DNA of 64,000 nucleotides from Delphinus delphis (GCF_949987515.2 NC_082697.1:85564072-85628071), one strand, 5' to 3'; counted from the stretch's first letter, positions 10,576 to 21,910 are shown. Notes: generated by a model from the letters alone, not told the origin. Made by a program: numbers and translations.

Positions 10576-11019
10576 GTGAAAGAATGCTCAACATCATTAA
10601 TCATTAGAGAAATGCAAATCAAAACTACAATGAGATATTATCTCACACTGGTCAGAACGGCCAACATCAAAAACTCTACAAACAATAAATTCTGGAGAGG
10701 GTGTAGAGAAAAGGGAACCCTCTTGCACTGTTGGTGGGAATGTAAATTGATACAGCCACTATGGAGAACAGTATGGAGGTTCCTCAAAAAACTAAAAATA
10801 GAACTACCATACGACCCAGCAATCCCACTACTGGGCATATACCGTGAGAAAACCATAATTCAAAAAGAGTCATGTACCAAAATGTTCATTGCAGCTCTAT
10901 TTACAATAGCCAGGACATGGAAGCAACCTAAGTGTCCATCAACAGATGAGTGGATAAAGAAGATGTGGCACATATATACAATGGAATATTACTCAGCCAT
11001 AAAAAAGAAACAAAACTGA
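10576..11019 (+). pseudogene. L1 ORF2 C-terminal remnant
   Basis: This 147-codon frame carries the ORF2 C-terminal region: '[17 protein letters not shown]', '[18 protein letters not shown]', 'PAIPLLGIY' and '[13 protein letters not shown]'. The Cys and His residues are those of the ORF2 C-terminal zinc-knuckle-like segment. The frame ends after AIKKKQN, earlier than the usual L1 C-terminus. It is the frameshifted continuation of the 9484-10514 frame, not a separate gene. Confidence 0.92.
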
Positions 11020-11500
11020 GTTATTTGTAGTGAGGTGGATGGACCTAGAGTCTGTCATACAGAGTGAAGTAAGTCAGAAAGAGAAAAACAAATACCATAC
11101 GCTAACACACATATATGGAATCTTTAAAAAAAAATGGTCATGATGAACCTAGGGGCAAGACGGGAATAAAGACATAGATCTACTAGAGAATGGATTTGAG
11201 GACACGGAGGGGGAAGGGTAAGCTGGGACAAAGTGAGAGAGTGGCATGGACATATATACACTACCAAACGTAAAACAGACAGCTAGTGGGAAGCAGCCAC
11301 ATAGCACAGGGAGATCAGCTCCATGCTTTGTGACCACCTAGAGGGGTGGGATAAGGAGGGTGGGAGGGAGGGAGATGCAAGAGGGAACAGATATGGGGAC
11401 ATATGTATATGTATAGCTGATTCACTTTGTTATAAAGCAGAAACTAACATACCATTGTAAAGCAATTATACTCCAATAAAGATGTTAAAAAAAAAAAGAG

Positions 11501-11706
11501 GTGACTAAGGTTAAATAAGGTCATTCAGATGGGCCTTAATCCAGTATGATTGGTGTCCCTGTAAGAAAAAGAAATGAGGACACAGACATACAGAGGGAAG
11601 ATCGTGTGACGCCACAGGGAGAAAACAGCCACCTGCCCTGCCAACACATTGATCTTAAACTTCTAGGCTCCAGAATTGTGAGAAAATAAATTTCTCTTTT
11701 TTAAGC
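11501..11706 (+). mobile_element. MaLR (MLT1-like) LTR fragment
   Basis: The text 'gaggtgactaaggttaaata', 'ggtcattcagatgggcctta', 'tgattggtgtccctgtaaga' and 'ctccagaattgtgagaaaat' matches the second half of MLT1-type MaLR LTRs, forward strand. MaLR are old non-autonomous LTR elements related to ERVL. Only the LTR 3' half is present, right after the L1 tail, so the L1 may have landed inside it. No internal coding region is seen. Confidence 0.6.
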
Positions 11707-13096
11707 CAAAAAACCCGAAAAAACAAAAGTCTAGCAATGGCAAACTTTTGCCACTCAGCGTAACCCACATGCTTCCTGAAGTTAGGCATGCTGTGCAAAT
11801 CAACCTTTAAACTGTGTCCTACGTTGGGTGGGGCCATATGCCCTATGCCAGTTCAGAAGCAGAACATGTGCTATATAAGCCCTAACTAGTCTCAATCCAC
11901 CCCACCAACCACATTTAGGAAGCTTCTGCCCAGATCTTAGTATATGGCATTGGCTTTATAGTGCAATTGCCCGTATTTGTCATCTGCATGGATGTTTTAA
12001 CAGGAATTGGGAAGCGATGTATCAGGCTCAAGTAGTGTGCCACCACATTATCTCAGAAACGTCAGACCTAAGAGTTTGTTTCCTTTTTAAATTATATCAT
12101 CTTCCACTGTTTTAGTGAGAACTGAGATTACAGGCTGCACTTGTGCATCTAACGCATACTTTTCTTAAAAGATTTCTTTTCTCACATCATTCTGAAGTCA
12201 AGCTACAGACTTATAAAGAACAACTGACAGCAACTGTTTTCTCACTCCCTCAGGGGTTAACATTCGTGTAGCTGTCTCCTTTGGTTGGCACACCCTGTAC
12301 TGAAGAAAAAGAGCCATCTGCCTTGCTGTCTGAAAACCACCACTTGTCTGATATTCCCCTGCCAGTGAGGAGACTGCTCTGAAAACCCACATATTCAAGA
12401 AGCAGATTCACTTCTGAGAAATTAATGATCACACTATCAAAACCATACTCTCTAAAGTCATATACACATTTCAATTTAAAGTCAGATCTAAATTCAAATT
12501 TTATCTTAAGCCTATGTTTGTACTCTTTATTATGGCTTGAATCTAAGTGATTCAGGTAATAGTAATGACACATTTTAAAACAAAGTTTGGTTTTAAAAGT
12601 CCTTCTCAATGGGTAGCAACATGCTGTCTCCTGTGGATGAAGGTGATACCACTGACTCCCCATGTTTAATGTTCTGAGTTGGTACTGTGAGCTGATGAGG
12701 CTCAGTGCTGCTTGAAAATACTAATTCTTATGAAAGCAAACTACTGCATAAATGTAAGTATTTATTCTTAGTAAGTGGAAAGAAATGTACCACAAATTTT
12801 ATAGGTTCAGGTTTTCATCTATCATGAAAGAAAAGGAACTTCAAGCATTTAAATTAATTCACAGTTTACTGCAATTGGTAATGTTTCAATAATTTACAGT
12901 AATTCAAGACCAGCTCTTTGATAGCAACATAAATGAAAACCTGAATAAACATCTTACTTTGTGCTATCCTCTTTTATACAACATCATTTCTTTCAATATG
13001 AGATTAAGAGAAATGAAGACTAAACGCTGGTTTCAGAAAGTTCTATAATTGAGTTCTTTCTACTTACTTTACTTTGGATCAGAATACCCTATGTAT
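11707..13096. other. unassigned sequence with one 137-codon minus frame
   Basis: No repeat family is recognised. The minus frame 12250-12663 (137 codons, begins MGSQWYHLHP) is the longest frame here not derived from a repeat. It has no domain or family I know, no signal peptide and no clear splice context. About 1.4 kb of six-frame space makes one frame of this length plausible by chance, so it is not called as a gene. Confidence 0.45.
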
Positions 13097-13275
13097 CAGG
13101 TGTTGGCAAGCTTTTCCTATAACGCACAGATAGTAAATAATTTTTGTTTTGCAAACCACATAACCTCTGTCTCATCTGTTCAACTCTGCCACTGTAGAGT
13201 GAAAGCAGATGTAGACAATACATAAATAAATGAGCATCAGTGTGCTTCAAACTATTTACATTATTAAAGGAGGCA
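13097..13275 (-). mobile_element. hAT-type non-autonomous DNA transposon remnant
   Basis: It starts 'caggtgttggcaagcttttc' and runs through 'ctctgtctcatctgttcaac', 'agacaatacataaataaatg' and 'gcttcaaactatttacatta'. This is the reverse arrangement of a common hAT-superfamily short element whose ends read CAGGGGTYGGCAAA. A second copy in the opposite orientation lies at 14608-14852. Its far end is decayed. Confidence 0.68.
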
Positions 13276-13404
13276 GGAGGTAGCACAATGACGTATAAAA
13301 ATGTGGGACAACACGATTTCATAGAATTACAGACTTCTTGACTTTTATATATAAAACAGAGAAAACAAGGGGCAATATTTATATTATTTATTCAAATTTT
13401 ACAT

Positions 13405-13500
13405 GTAATAGCTAACTTTTATTCAGCTCTTACTACATGTCAAGTACTGTTCTAAGTGCTTTGCATTAACTGTCTCATTTGGTTCTCATAAAAACATGAA
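13405..13500 (-). repeat. MIR SINE fragment
   Basis: 'taatagctaacttttattca', 'actacatgtcaagtactgtt' and 'ctaagtgctttgcattaact' are the reverse complement of the MIR 3' half. It is an old, short, non-functional copy. Confidence 0.75.
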
Positions 13501-14607
13501 GAAGTTTGAATCGGGGTGTTATGATATAGAGGAGATGCCAGGTCATACCAGGCTCCTTTTCACTTCTAGGAGTGGAAATGAATAGAAGGGAAGATTGGGA
13601 TGGCAAGGTCCAAATGCCACATGCTTTGGGTTCAAATAACAGACTGTCAAAGTCCTAGAGAGTTTCCAGTGGGTCTTCTCTCCTACTATCCTTACTGCTT
13701 TATCCCTTCAACTCTACCATCCCATCCATGATCCAAGCCCTTACATACTGCTTTTAATTCTCAAATTGTCAATTTCACTCAATCCTCTAATACCCTATTA
13801 CTGACTGCCCTTCTGCAACACCATGAAAACTGGATAGAGACATGGTAGTAAGAGACACCGGATTTGCAATCCCTCTGATAAGATTTGGAACTGAATAAAT
13901 GTTTCCCACAAAAGTGAGTTGGGAAATAGGTGATTTTAAATGTTCATTTAAACACTAGCCTAACAAGAGGACAAATATCTTTGTCAATAGCAGGTACACA
14001 AGACACTCTTTCAGGAAAGGAGAGGCATGGGAACACTTTCTTCTTTGTAATACCTAGAAATGATCAGGACTTACACAACTGACTCAATAGTTAACTAAGT
14101 TTTATGTATTTTATCTGTTTCAGATTTTTTTTTTTACTCATAGAAGCCATTATTACTAAGTTTACTTTTAGTTGAGGACAATAACACTGGCAATAATGTG
14201 ACAGGACTCCTTCCCGATGCAGATCATTTCCTCTTAGAATTATCACTTCTACAGAGAGTTCTGACAGTGTGATGGTTTCACTGTCTTTCTACAAAGTTCA
14301 TCCTCAAAGGGAGTACTGTCAGCAACATTAGCGTCCAATAAATAGGAATTAAAGCATGTTCTAGTTATTCTGATTTTCTTTAAAATTTTTTCTGCATATT
14401 TGTGCTATAATAATAGTGTATCAAAAATAAATAAAATCTTATCACCATCATCATCCAAACACTATACCAAATTCCCTGGAGGTTGATGACTCTACTATCT
14501 GATTTTATAGTGAAGTTTTTTTAATAGCTTTTCACTTACTCAAAATGATGGCAAGGAAGTGAGCAGTTAAACACGTTGAGGGGGAGTTTAACTATAATGG
14601 CCTAGAG
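13501..14607. other. unassigned sequence
   Basis: No gene or repeat is recognised. There is a T9-10 run near 14127 and otherwise ordinary AT-rich sequence. Confidence 0.5.
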
Positions 14608-14852
14608 CAGGGGTCAGCAGAACGTAATCCATGGGCCAAATCTGCCCACTCTTCTCCCTCTCCCTCCACCATCACCTGTTGTTGCAAATAAAAATTTGCT
14701 AGAACACAGCCATGACATTCATTTACATATTGTCTAAGGTTGCCTTTACACAACAAAAACAGATTTGAGTAATTGTGACTGAGACTATATAGTCTGCAAA
14801 GCCTAAAATACTTACTTCTGGCCCTTTGCAGAAAGGTATTGTAAACCCGTTT
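14608..14852 (+). mobile_element. hAT-type non-autonomous DNA transposon remnant
   Basis: It begins 'caggggtcagcagaacgtaa', continues 'ccatgggccaaatctgccca', 'gctagaacacagccatgaca' and 'atttacatattgtctaaggt', and ends with decayed 'ggccctttgcagaaaggtat'. This is the forward form of the element seen reversed at 13097-13275. The left terminal sequence is well kept and the right terminal sequence is eroded. The overlapping 113-codon minus frame is not a gene. Confidence 0.75.
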
Positions 14853-15213
14853 TAGGCAAGAGATGCAAAGAACAAGACTATGGAAATGTATAACAAATAC
14901 AGAGGGAAGAAGGGCATGAATGTCGTTCCACAAAAAGAATTAACAGCACTAGGCAACTGTTTCACAAATGACAAGTTTATGAGAGAAAAATGCCAGTAGA
15001 GGCTTTCTGTGGTTTTCTGGTATATGGTGAGAAGATTAATCAGCAAAGGAGCTGGAATAATGCACTGTTATTGACAAGGTGGTTTGAAATATACCCCCAA
15101 AAGGTGAGCAGCTAGAGAATGCAGACATGAAAAGAAATTTGTAACTTCTCTATCCCATCTACGCATAAAGATCTAGAGCACATGAAATTACAACTTTAAA
15201 AGAGATATTTTTC
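14853..15213. other. unassigned sequence
   Basis: No feature recognised; short minus frame 14852-15046 has no known family. Confidence 0.5.
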
Positions 15214-15226
15214 AAAACTTACACAT

Positions 15227-15638
15227 GGGACTTCCCTGGTGGTCCAGTGGTAAAGAATCTACCTTGCAATGCAGGGGACACGGGTTTGATTCCTGGTCAG
15301 GGAACTAAGATCCCACGTGCCGTGGGGCAACTAAGTCCGTATGCCACAACTACTGAGCTTGCGGGCCTCAACCAGAGAGGCTGCGTGCCGCAAACTACAG
15401 AGCCCACGTGCTCTGGAACCCACGCACCACAACTACAGAACCCACGTGCCCTGGAGCCTACGTGCCACAACTAGAAAAGAGAAATCCCACATGCCACAAC
15501 TAGAGAAAAGCCCATGCACTGCAATGCCGCGCACTGCAACAAAAGATCCCACATGCCTCAAAGATCCCACATGCCACAACTAAGACCCGACGCAGCCGAA
15601 ATAAATAAAATAAATAAATAAATAATAAACCTTAAAAA
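15227..15638 (+). mobile_element. CHR-type SINE, long old form
   Basis: The head is 'gggacttccctggtggtcca', the tRNA-like segment contains 'gggtttgattcctggtcagg', and the long tail part has repeated 'ccacaactac/tag' and 'gatcccacatgcc' units before an (aaat)n tail. At about 410 bp it is the longest CHR copy in the window, partly because the cacatgccacaac motif is repeated internally. Imperfect flanks aaacttacacat (15214-15226) and aaaccttatacat (15639-15652) fit an aged target-site duplication. Two overlapping plus frames in it are SINE-derived. Confidence 0.93.
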
Positions 15639-15652
15639 AAAACCTTATACAT

Positions 15653-17099
15653 CCAAAAAAAAAATCCTAAAACAAATGGAAAACCAGAATACAACAGTCA
15701 CAATTCATCTCCCAAAGAGAGAATCTTTCTTTTTCTTCAAAAATAGAAGCAATAAGTATCAAAAATCTGATAGACAAACAGGCAAAACAGATGAACCAAC
15801 AGTTTACAGAAAAGAAAGCTCTTAAATATTTTTAAAATGCTCAATTATACTCATAAGAGAAATGTAAAGTGAAACTACACTGAAACACTACTTCTAACCT
15901 ACCTGGCAACAACCTTCTCTCCTGGCAAGGTTGAGAAGTAACTGAAAATGGCAAACACTGTTGATTAATAAAATAAAATCCCCATAAAGGGGAAGCCTAC
16001 AATATCTGATAAAATTACATGTGCAAAATTATCCAGTACTTATGCTGCCATAAAAAGGAGTAAGGAATATCTTTATGTACTATTATGGAGTAATCTGCAG
16101 GATATACTGTGAAATTTAAAAAAAGATGGAGAACAGAGAGAATACAATACTACCTTTTGTATAAGAAAATATGTACTTCCCTATTTTTATGACAAAAATT
16201 AATAAAAATGGAGGAGACACTGGGAATGGGTGAAGGGGTTAGAGATGCAAGTGAGCCATCTCTAAAGATAGCTTTTTATTTAATTTTGACTTTTGAACTT
16301 AAGGTACTGATATATACATGTGTATATATCTATGCATACATACATACAAATATACATCTGTGTACTCGTGTATATGTGTATACATATAGATATATGTACA
16401 AAATTAGATCAAAACAAGTATGTAAAGAAATGGAATTAAATAAACCAATATTTATATCAAATTGGTAAAATATCTACACACTGATTTGTTTGAAGAAAAT
16501 TTTCAACTCAGTACTGTCTCTGTACATCCTTGGTAGTATACATTGAAAGGACTCTAACCTTAAAAAAACACCTGCAAAAAATCTTGAACTTTATTCAGTA
16601 GTTTTATTCTTAATAATATTGGTACTGTAATTTTAAAATGCTTTATGTATATTGTAGGATAAAGCAAATAACTTATTATTAAGGAACAATTATTTTCAAT
16701 GTAAGAGAAAAAAGACAAATATAAAGTGAAAGAAGCTAAAAAGTTAAAAACCATCTGCTGTTAAGTTTGACTTTGAAATATCAATGTGAATTCATAATTA
16801 TTTTCATTTCCTAGCTCTGACCACTGTTTTTTCTAGCTATTTTGAAGCAATGGCCACCTGTCACAATAGAGCCCAGATCTCGGTTTCTAAATATCATTCT
16901 CCCCTAAAAGAAACCAGAGCTTCTTGGAGAGAAGGCTGGCTCTAGGTCTTGGAAAAGAACAAGATGAAAGCAGAATATATCCAAACTGAAAATAAATGAA
17001 ATATTTAAAGTCTTCAAAGGTCCTTAAAATCAAGAGACATTTCTACTACCACCATTCTCTAGCAAACAATCTACTCATTTCTAAAAAGAAATGAATTGG
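15653..17099. other. unassigned sequence with a low-complexity tract
   Basis: No gene or family is recognised. At 16308-16400 there is a degenerate alternating purine-pyrimidine tract built from tatatg, tacata and gtgtat units. It could form an unusual helix but shows no conserved motif. Confidence 0.5.
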
Positions 17100-17475
17100 T
17101 GATATCTAGATGAATATCCAGAGAATTATGCTGAGTGAAAAAAGGCAATCCCGAAAGTTACATAGTCTGTTATTCCATTTCTATAGTTCTTCAAGTAAAA
17201 TTATGGAAATGAACAAATTAGTGGTTGCCAGGGGTAGTATTGAGGTCAGCAGGAGGAAAATGGGTGTGGCTATAAAGGGGTAACAAGAGGGATCCTTGTG
17301 ATGAAAATGTTCTGTATCTTGACTGTATCAATGTCAATATCCTGGATATGATATTGTTCTATAGTTGTCAAGATGCTACAACTGAGGGAAACCTGGTAAA
17401 AGGGGCAGAGGATCTCCCTTATACAGTATCTTAGAACAACATATGAATCTATAATTATCTCAAAATAAAAAATTA
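17100..17475 (+). repeat. old L1M 3'-end remnant
   Basis: 'tatgctgagtgaaaaaaggc', 'ttagtggttgccaggggtag', 'gtgatgaaaatgttctgtat' and 'ctcaaaataaaaaattaagt' follow the order of the 3' UTR of old L1M elements in forward orientation. Strongly decayed. Confidence 0.65.
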
Positions 17476-17603
17476 AGTAAATGAGACACAAATGTTTATT
17501 TCCTAAAATTACCCAAGTTTTTCTTAGAAGTCTAGTAAAACAAGCATAGAAAACTGTAAAAGAAAAGTATAAACTATAAACAATCCCCTAAAGTACCTTT
17601 TAG

Positions 17604-17654
17604 ACAGTACATGAAAATGTCTTCCATGTACAGTACATGAAAATGTCTTCCATG
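17604..17654. repeat. 26-bp tandem duplication
   Basis: The word acagtacatgaaaatgtctt plus ccatg occurs at 17604-17628 and again from 17630, with no sequence between other than a single base. The second copy abuts the L1 that starts at about 17655, so the duplication may predate or accompany that insertion. Confidence 0.85.
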
Positions 17655-17932
17655 CTGGAGAGGTATGGAGGGAAGGGACCCCTCCTACACTGTTGGTGGG
17701 AATGTAAATTGGTACAGCCACTATGGAGAACAGTATGGAGGTTCCTTAAAAAACTAAACATGGAACTACCATATGACCCAGCAATCCCACTCCTGGGCAT
17801 ATGTCTGGAGAAAAACATGGCCTGAAAGGATACATGTACCCTAATGTTCACTGCAGCACTGTTTACAATAGACAAGACATGGAAGCAAACTAAATGTCTG
17901 CTGACAGAGGAATGGATAAAGAAGATGTGGTG

Positions 17933-17963
<31 letters not shown>

Positions 17964-18440
17964 GAATATTATTCAGCCATAAAAAGAATAAAATAATGTC
18001 ATTTGCAGCAACATGGATGGACCCAGAGACTGCCATACTGAGTGAAGTAAGTCAGACAAAGACAAATATCATATGATATTGCTTTTATACAGAATCTAAA
18101 AAAAATGATACAAATGAACTTATTTACAAAACAGAAAAAGACTCACAGACTTAGAGAATGAACTTATGGTTACGAAGCGTGTGTGTGGGTGGGAGGGATA
18201 GTTAAGGAGTTGGAGATTGACAGGTACACACTGCTATATTTAAAATGGATAACCAACAAGGACCTACAGTACAGCACAGGGAACTCTGTTCAGTATTCTG
18301 TAACAACCTAAATGGGAAAAGAATTTGAAAAAGAATAGATACATTTATATGTATAACTGAATCACTGTGCTGTACACCTGAAACTAACACAACATTGTTA
18401 ATCAACTGTACTCCAATACAAAATGAAAAGTTAAAAAAAA
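17655..18440 (+). mobile_element. 5'-truncated L1 3' end
   Basis: ORF2 C-terminal coding sequence is visible in the plus frame 17637-17825 ('[19 protein letters not shown]', '[13 protein letters not shown]'), followed by 'gaatattattcagccataaa' and a 3' UTR with 'ggataaccaacaaggaccta' and 'tgtacacctgaaactaacac', then 'ccaatacaaaatgaaaagtt' and an A run. A (TA)n tract interrupts the ORF2 end. The 3' UTR is of the same type as the L1 at 21911-22356. No intact frame remains. Confidence 0.93.
17933..17958. repeat. (TA)n microsatellite within L1
   Basis: About 13 TA units lie between 'aagatgtggtg' and 'caatggaatattattcagcc'. Ordinary L1 has only a short 'tatata' here, so the tract expanded in this copy. 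Confidence 0.92.
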
Positions 18441-20744
18441 GTCTCCCAGGGAGAAAAACCAGTTGTGTATGCATATAATTGTTAATAAGTACTGTTTTTC
18501 TTAATTATATATTTCAACACTATAATCTACACTGCAGAGTGTTAGTTTAAAAAATAAATGCAAATTTTTTATTTTCTAAAAATTAATGAATTTTAAATCT
18601 TGTGTATTCCTTCAATAGTCTGAAAAGAAAAAAGTAATTATACTTAATTTTTTAAACCTTAGTATTCTAATGGAGTTTGTAAAGATACCAGAAAATATTA
18701 AAAATGGCATTTCTTTAGATATAAATCCAAGCACGATTATGAATTTGGTGGTGTATAAATTTTCTACTGCTGTATATTTATTTTCAAACACAGTCATCAA
18801 AATCCTACTCAAATAAGATTACCACAATGACAAAAAGAGAAGATTCAAGCAGTGTTCAATAAATCCTCTCTAAAAGGAGTCACCAAAGAGTCAAAAAAAA
18901 AAAAAAAAAGGTAAAGGAAGGTTGCATTTACACTCAGCTCACACACATATTTACGTACTACGCTGTGTGAAAACAGATTATACAAAGTCATAATCAGACA
19001 CCTAATGCCTCAGGGGTATATAAGTTCTCTCAAGGTTAATTTCATCCAGCTTCTACAGTGAGAGTTATTTATCACAGTATAGTCCTCAGATCAAAATGCT
19101 ATTGTGAGAACTAGGTTCTTTCACTTAGGAAAGTTATTTTTCTTTCCTTTCTAACCTGTTCTAAAATTGCAATAATAAACTTTAAATCCTAAAGGTCTGA
19201 GAGTTTTGCAGTAAAGCGTGGTACCAAGTCATAACTCAATGTAGACAAGATGAGGTCTGTCATTGAAAAATTAATCTGCTCCAAGGTATAGATCTAGAAT
19301 ACTTAAAACAGACTTTTTAAAATGCCAGGTTGTGCATATGGCTTCGTTTCAGTATCTATTATCAGTATAGCACTTTAAATAATCACCCTGAAAAATTCAC
19401 TAGTTATTTTTAATTGATTGAGATTAGAAACCTGCCCAGCTACATATCTTTCCTCTAATAAATATTAAGTAAAGGCCTATATACTTTGCATGACCAAAGG
19501 AGAATTCTAGCCAACACTTAAGTCTAAGAAGGAAGCAACCACAGCGTAGGTGGTCAGGAAGCATAGCTAGCTCTTAGCCTATTTGAAACCTCCTACTGAC
19601 ACTCATGAATAATTTAAAAAATAAATGAGAGATTGTGAAACTGTAGATTTAAATGGAGTGAATCAAAAGCAAAAGATAAACAGAGAAGATGAGGAAATGA
19701 GGATGTGAGAGAAGTAACCTGAGGAAGGAAGACATACATGGAAATGCAGAAAAGACCAGACCTGGACATTGAAGTAGAAAAAATGAGAAGAGAACCTACT
19801 AGTAGGTGGGACATAAAATGGACTCAAAGAATAAGTAACGCAGAGGTACAACAAAAGAAATACAAATATTCTTACCACAAACATCCAGAAAATTAGCGCT
19901 AGTTTCAATAAAGGTTTTTTCAATTAAGTAATTATGGAAATAACGACAGTACCAGAGATACCTGGCCACATATTATTTTCTAAGACTTTGTTATATGTTT
20001 AAGATTATCTTTTGATCCTATTAAATTTCTTAACGTTTGTCACTTTAAAATTCAACCAAAGCGAGAGGGTGGCAGATATGACTGCCAACTCATCATTTTG
20101 TTTCTTCAGTACATCTGCTATAAATGGCAACTGCAGGCCTTACTATTCGAATGTGCTGAATTGCTGCTCCATGTAAGTACATGGAGTAACACATAGGCAG
20201 AACCATTTCCAGTATGGAAATTCCCCAAAGTAAAACCCGCCCCTCCTCCCAGTGGGCTCACAGCTTCACAGCAGAGGACAGACTTCCCTTCCTCGGGGGC
20301 TTCTCATGTAGCTAACCTGGCAGCTTCTCCTCCCACTGCTCCAGGAACGAGCAGCCTAGTGACTGGGGCTGTGGAGGGAGCACTGGGCCAGGGTTACAAA
20401 ACTTGGGACAATCAACCCAACACTGACTTGTCACATACTCTTGACATGTTCTAAAACACATAGCAAAGAAAAGCTTATGTTTCAACAGGAATCTTCAGCA
20501 GTTATTCCCACTGAAGAATGTCAGTAACCCTAAGGAGACCTAATATTGATAAAGAATTGAGAGTAAAATCTGTTCTGCCCCGGAACACCCCCCCTTCATT
20601 CACTAACATTATGGGCCTGGCATCTGAGAGGCTACCGGGAGCTACACATCTGCATGACAGTGCTCCTCTAAGGTCTAACTGCTTTAAGATACCTGGTCCG
20701 ATCAGAATCAGCCCCACCAGCCACTGAAATTTAGGTAACTGAGG
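18441..20744. other. unassigned sequence
   Basis: No gene or repeat family is recognised. There is a 16-base A run at 18894-18909 without an attached element. The sequence around 20230-20400 is a little more GC-rich but has no CpG-island character. Overlapping minus frames at 19614-19923 and the minus/plus pair at 20502-20756 have no recognisable family. Confidence 0.45.
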
Positions 20745-20890
20745 CGCTTCATTCATCTATTCAACAGATTGTATAATGAGCACCTGCTGTGCCAGGCACT
20801 CCACTGGATATAGTGAAGAACGTTATCGTGAACAAAACTAACTGGTCCCCTGTTCTCTTGAAGTTTACATTCTAACACTGAAGAAACAAG
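20745..20890 (-). repeat. L2 LINE 3'-end fragment
   Basis: 'attcatctattcaacagatt', 'gagcacctgctgtgccaggc' and 'gaagtttacattctaacact' are the reverse complement of the L2 3' end and adjoining region. Old, non-coding. Confidence 0.72.
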
Positions 20891-21529
20891 CTAACAGAAG
20901 TCGTGGGAATGTTAAAGGGTGCTTCATTCTAAGAGGCCGTGAAAGAGGAAGGAACGCCTCTCCTCCAGCCCCTGACGTTATGTGGCCTGCAAAGATGACA
21001 GCAGAATGGCAGAGCCAGAAGTAAAACGGAGAAAGTGTGGCAATACCTTGCTTAGAAAATATCTTTATGAAAGCATCTACCGTTCCAGAGGCAAAGCGGA
21101 AGCCTCAAGATTCATTCAGCCAAAGAGCCTTCCTCGATTTGCCCTAAGACCCGAAGAGTCATGGCTGCAGTATAAATTCCTATCTCCAGGGCTTAATTAC
21201 TGAGTATGATTCCTTTTAACAGTAACCTCCAGAGTGCCCTGAATAGTAGCATCCCCCAAAGAGTTCCATGAAGCCTCAAGATACTGTCTTGAAATTGCTA
21301 AACTCCTGAAAGTGAGGTTCATAAACTGAAGAGTGACAGCAGGAACTGCTGTGGAACTGGTGCGTCTTCTCTATGGTTCTCACAGTATTCCAAACAGGGA
21401 GCCCCCAAATCCTCTGGAGTAGAATGTCAGCACTAAGGGACCACATAGTAATCTTGTGTTGAGAAGGTATCCAAAATGTTTTATTTAAATGCATTCCTAG
21501 CCAGATGTAAATTCACTCATTACAAGCAA
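20891..21529. other. unassigned sequence
   Basis: No repeat is recognised. A plus frame at 20982-21203 (73 codons) and a minus frame at 21276-21494 lack any known family or clear splice signals. Confidence 0.45.
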
Positions 21530-21545
21530 AAAAAATATAATGATA

Positions 21546-21833
21546 GGGCTTCCCTGCTGGCGCAGTGGTTGAGAATCTGCCTGCCAGTGCAGGGGACACG
21601 GGTTCGAGCCCCGGTCTGGGAAGATCCCACATGCTGCAGAGCAACTGGGCCCGTGAGCCACAACTACTGAGCCTGCGCGTCTGGAGCTTGTGCTCCGCAA
21701 CAAGAGAGGCCACGACAGTGTGAGGCCCGCGCACCGCGATGAAGAGTGGCCCCCGCTCACCTCAACTAGAGAAAGCCCATGCACAGAAACGAAGACCCAA
21801 CACAGTCAAAAATAATAAATGAATAAAATTTTA
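21546..21833 (+). mobile_element. CHR-type SINE, intermediate (about 285 bp) form
   Basis: The head is 'gggcttccctgctggcgcag', the B-box-like text is 'ggttcgagccc', and the body runs past 'gcccgcgcaccgcgatgaag' into the extra 3' segment 'gagaaagcccatgcacag' and 'gaagacccaacacagtc', which the 200-bp copies lack. Flanks aaaaaatataatgata (21530-21545) and the near-identical copy ending at 21852 are the target-site duplication, slightly expanded in TA on the right. Overlapping frames on both strands are SINE-derived. Confidence 0.95.
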
Positions 21834-21910
21834 AAAAATATATATAATGATAAACTTAAAAATTAAAACCTAAAAGCCTAGACTATGATTCTTTTAATAA
21901 CAATGGCCTG

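Larger units (their letters stand above)
9482..11498 (+). mobile_element. 5'-truncated young L1 (ORF2 3' half plus 3' UTR)
   Basis: About 2 kb of L1 in forward orientation, beginning within ORF2 at 'agtaccaggatacaaaatta' and ending in an A run after 'ccaataaagatgtt' (an AATAAA-type signal at about 11474). ORF2 runs to about 11019 or slightly beyond. The 3' UTR contains 'gaggacacggagggggaagg' and 'gctgattcactttgttataa'. The low number of frame breaks makes it one of the younger L1 copies here. No clear target-site duplication is seen, because the right flank falls directly into an older MaLR-like piece. Confidence 0.95.

Noticed and set aside
11860..11885. TATA-box-like 'gctatataagcc' as a promoter
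   Set aside because: No downstream gene, CpG island or other promoter elements; single motifs of this kind are common by chance.
15341..15583. Repeated PRALEPT-like peptide as a repeat protein
   Set aside because: The repeats are the 'cccacgtgcc' and 'ccacaact' units of a long CHR SINE.
16308..16400. CRISPR-like or regularly spaced array
   Set aside because: The tract is a degenerate TA/CA/TG low-complexity stretch without fixed repeats or spacers.
20210..20400. CpG island or gene start
   Set aside because: The stretch is mildly GC-rich but has few CpG dinucleotides and no frame or splice context.
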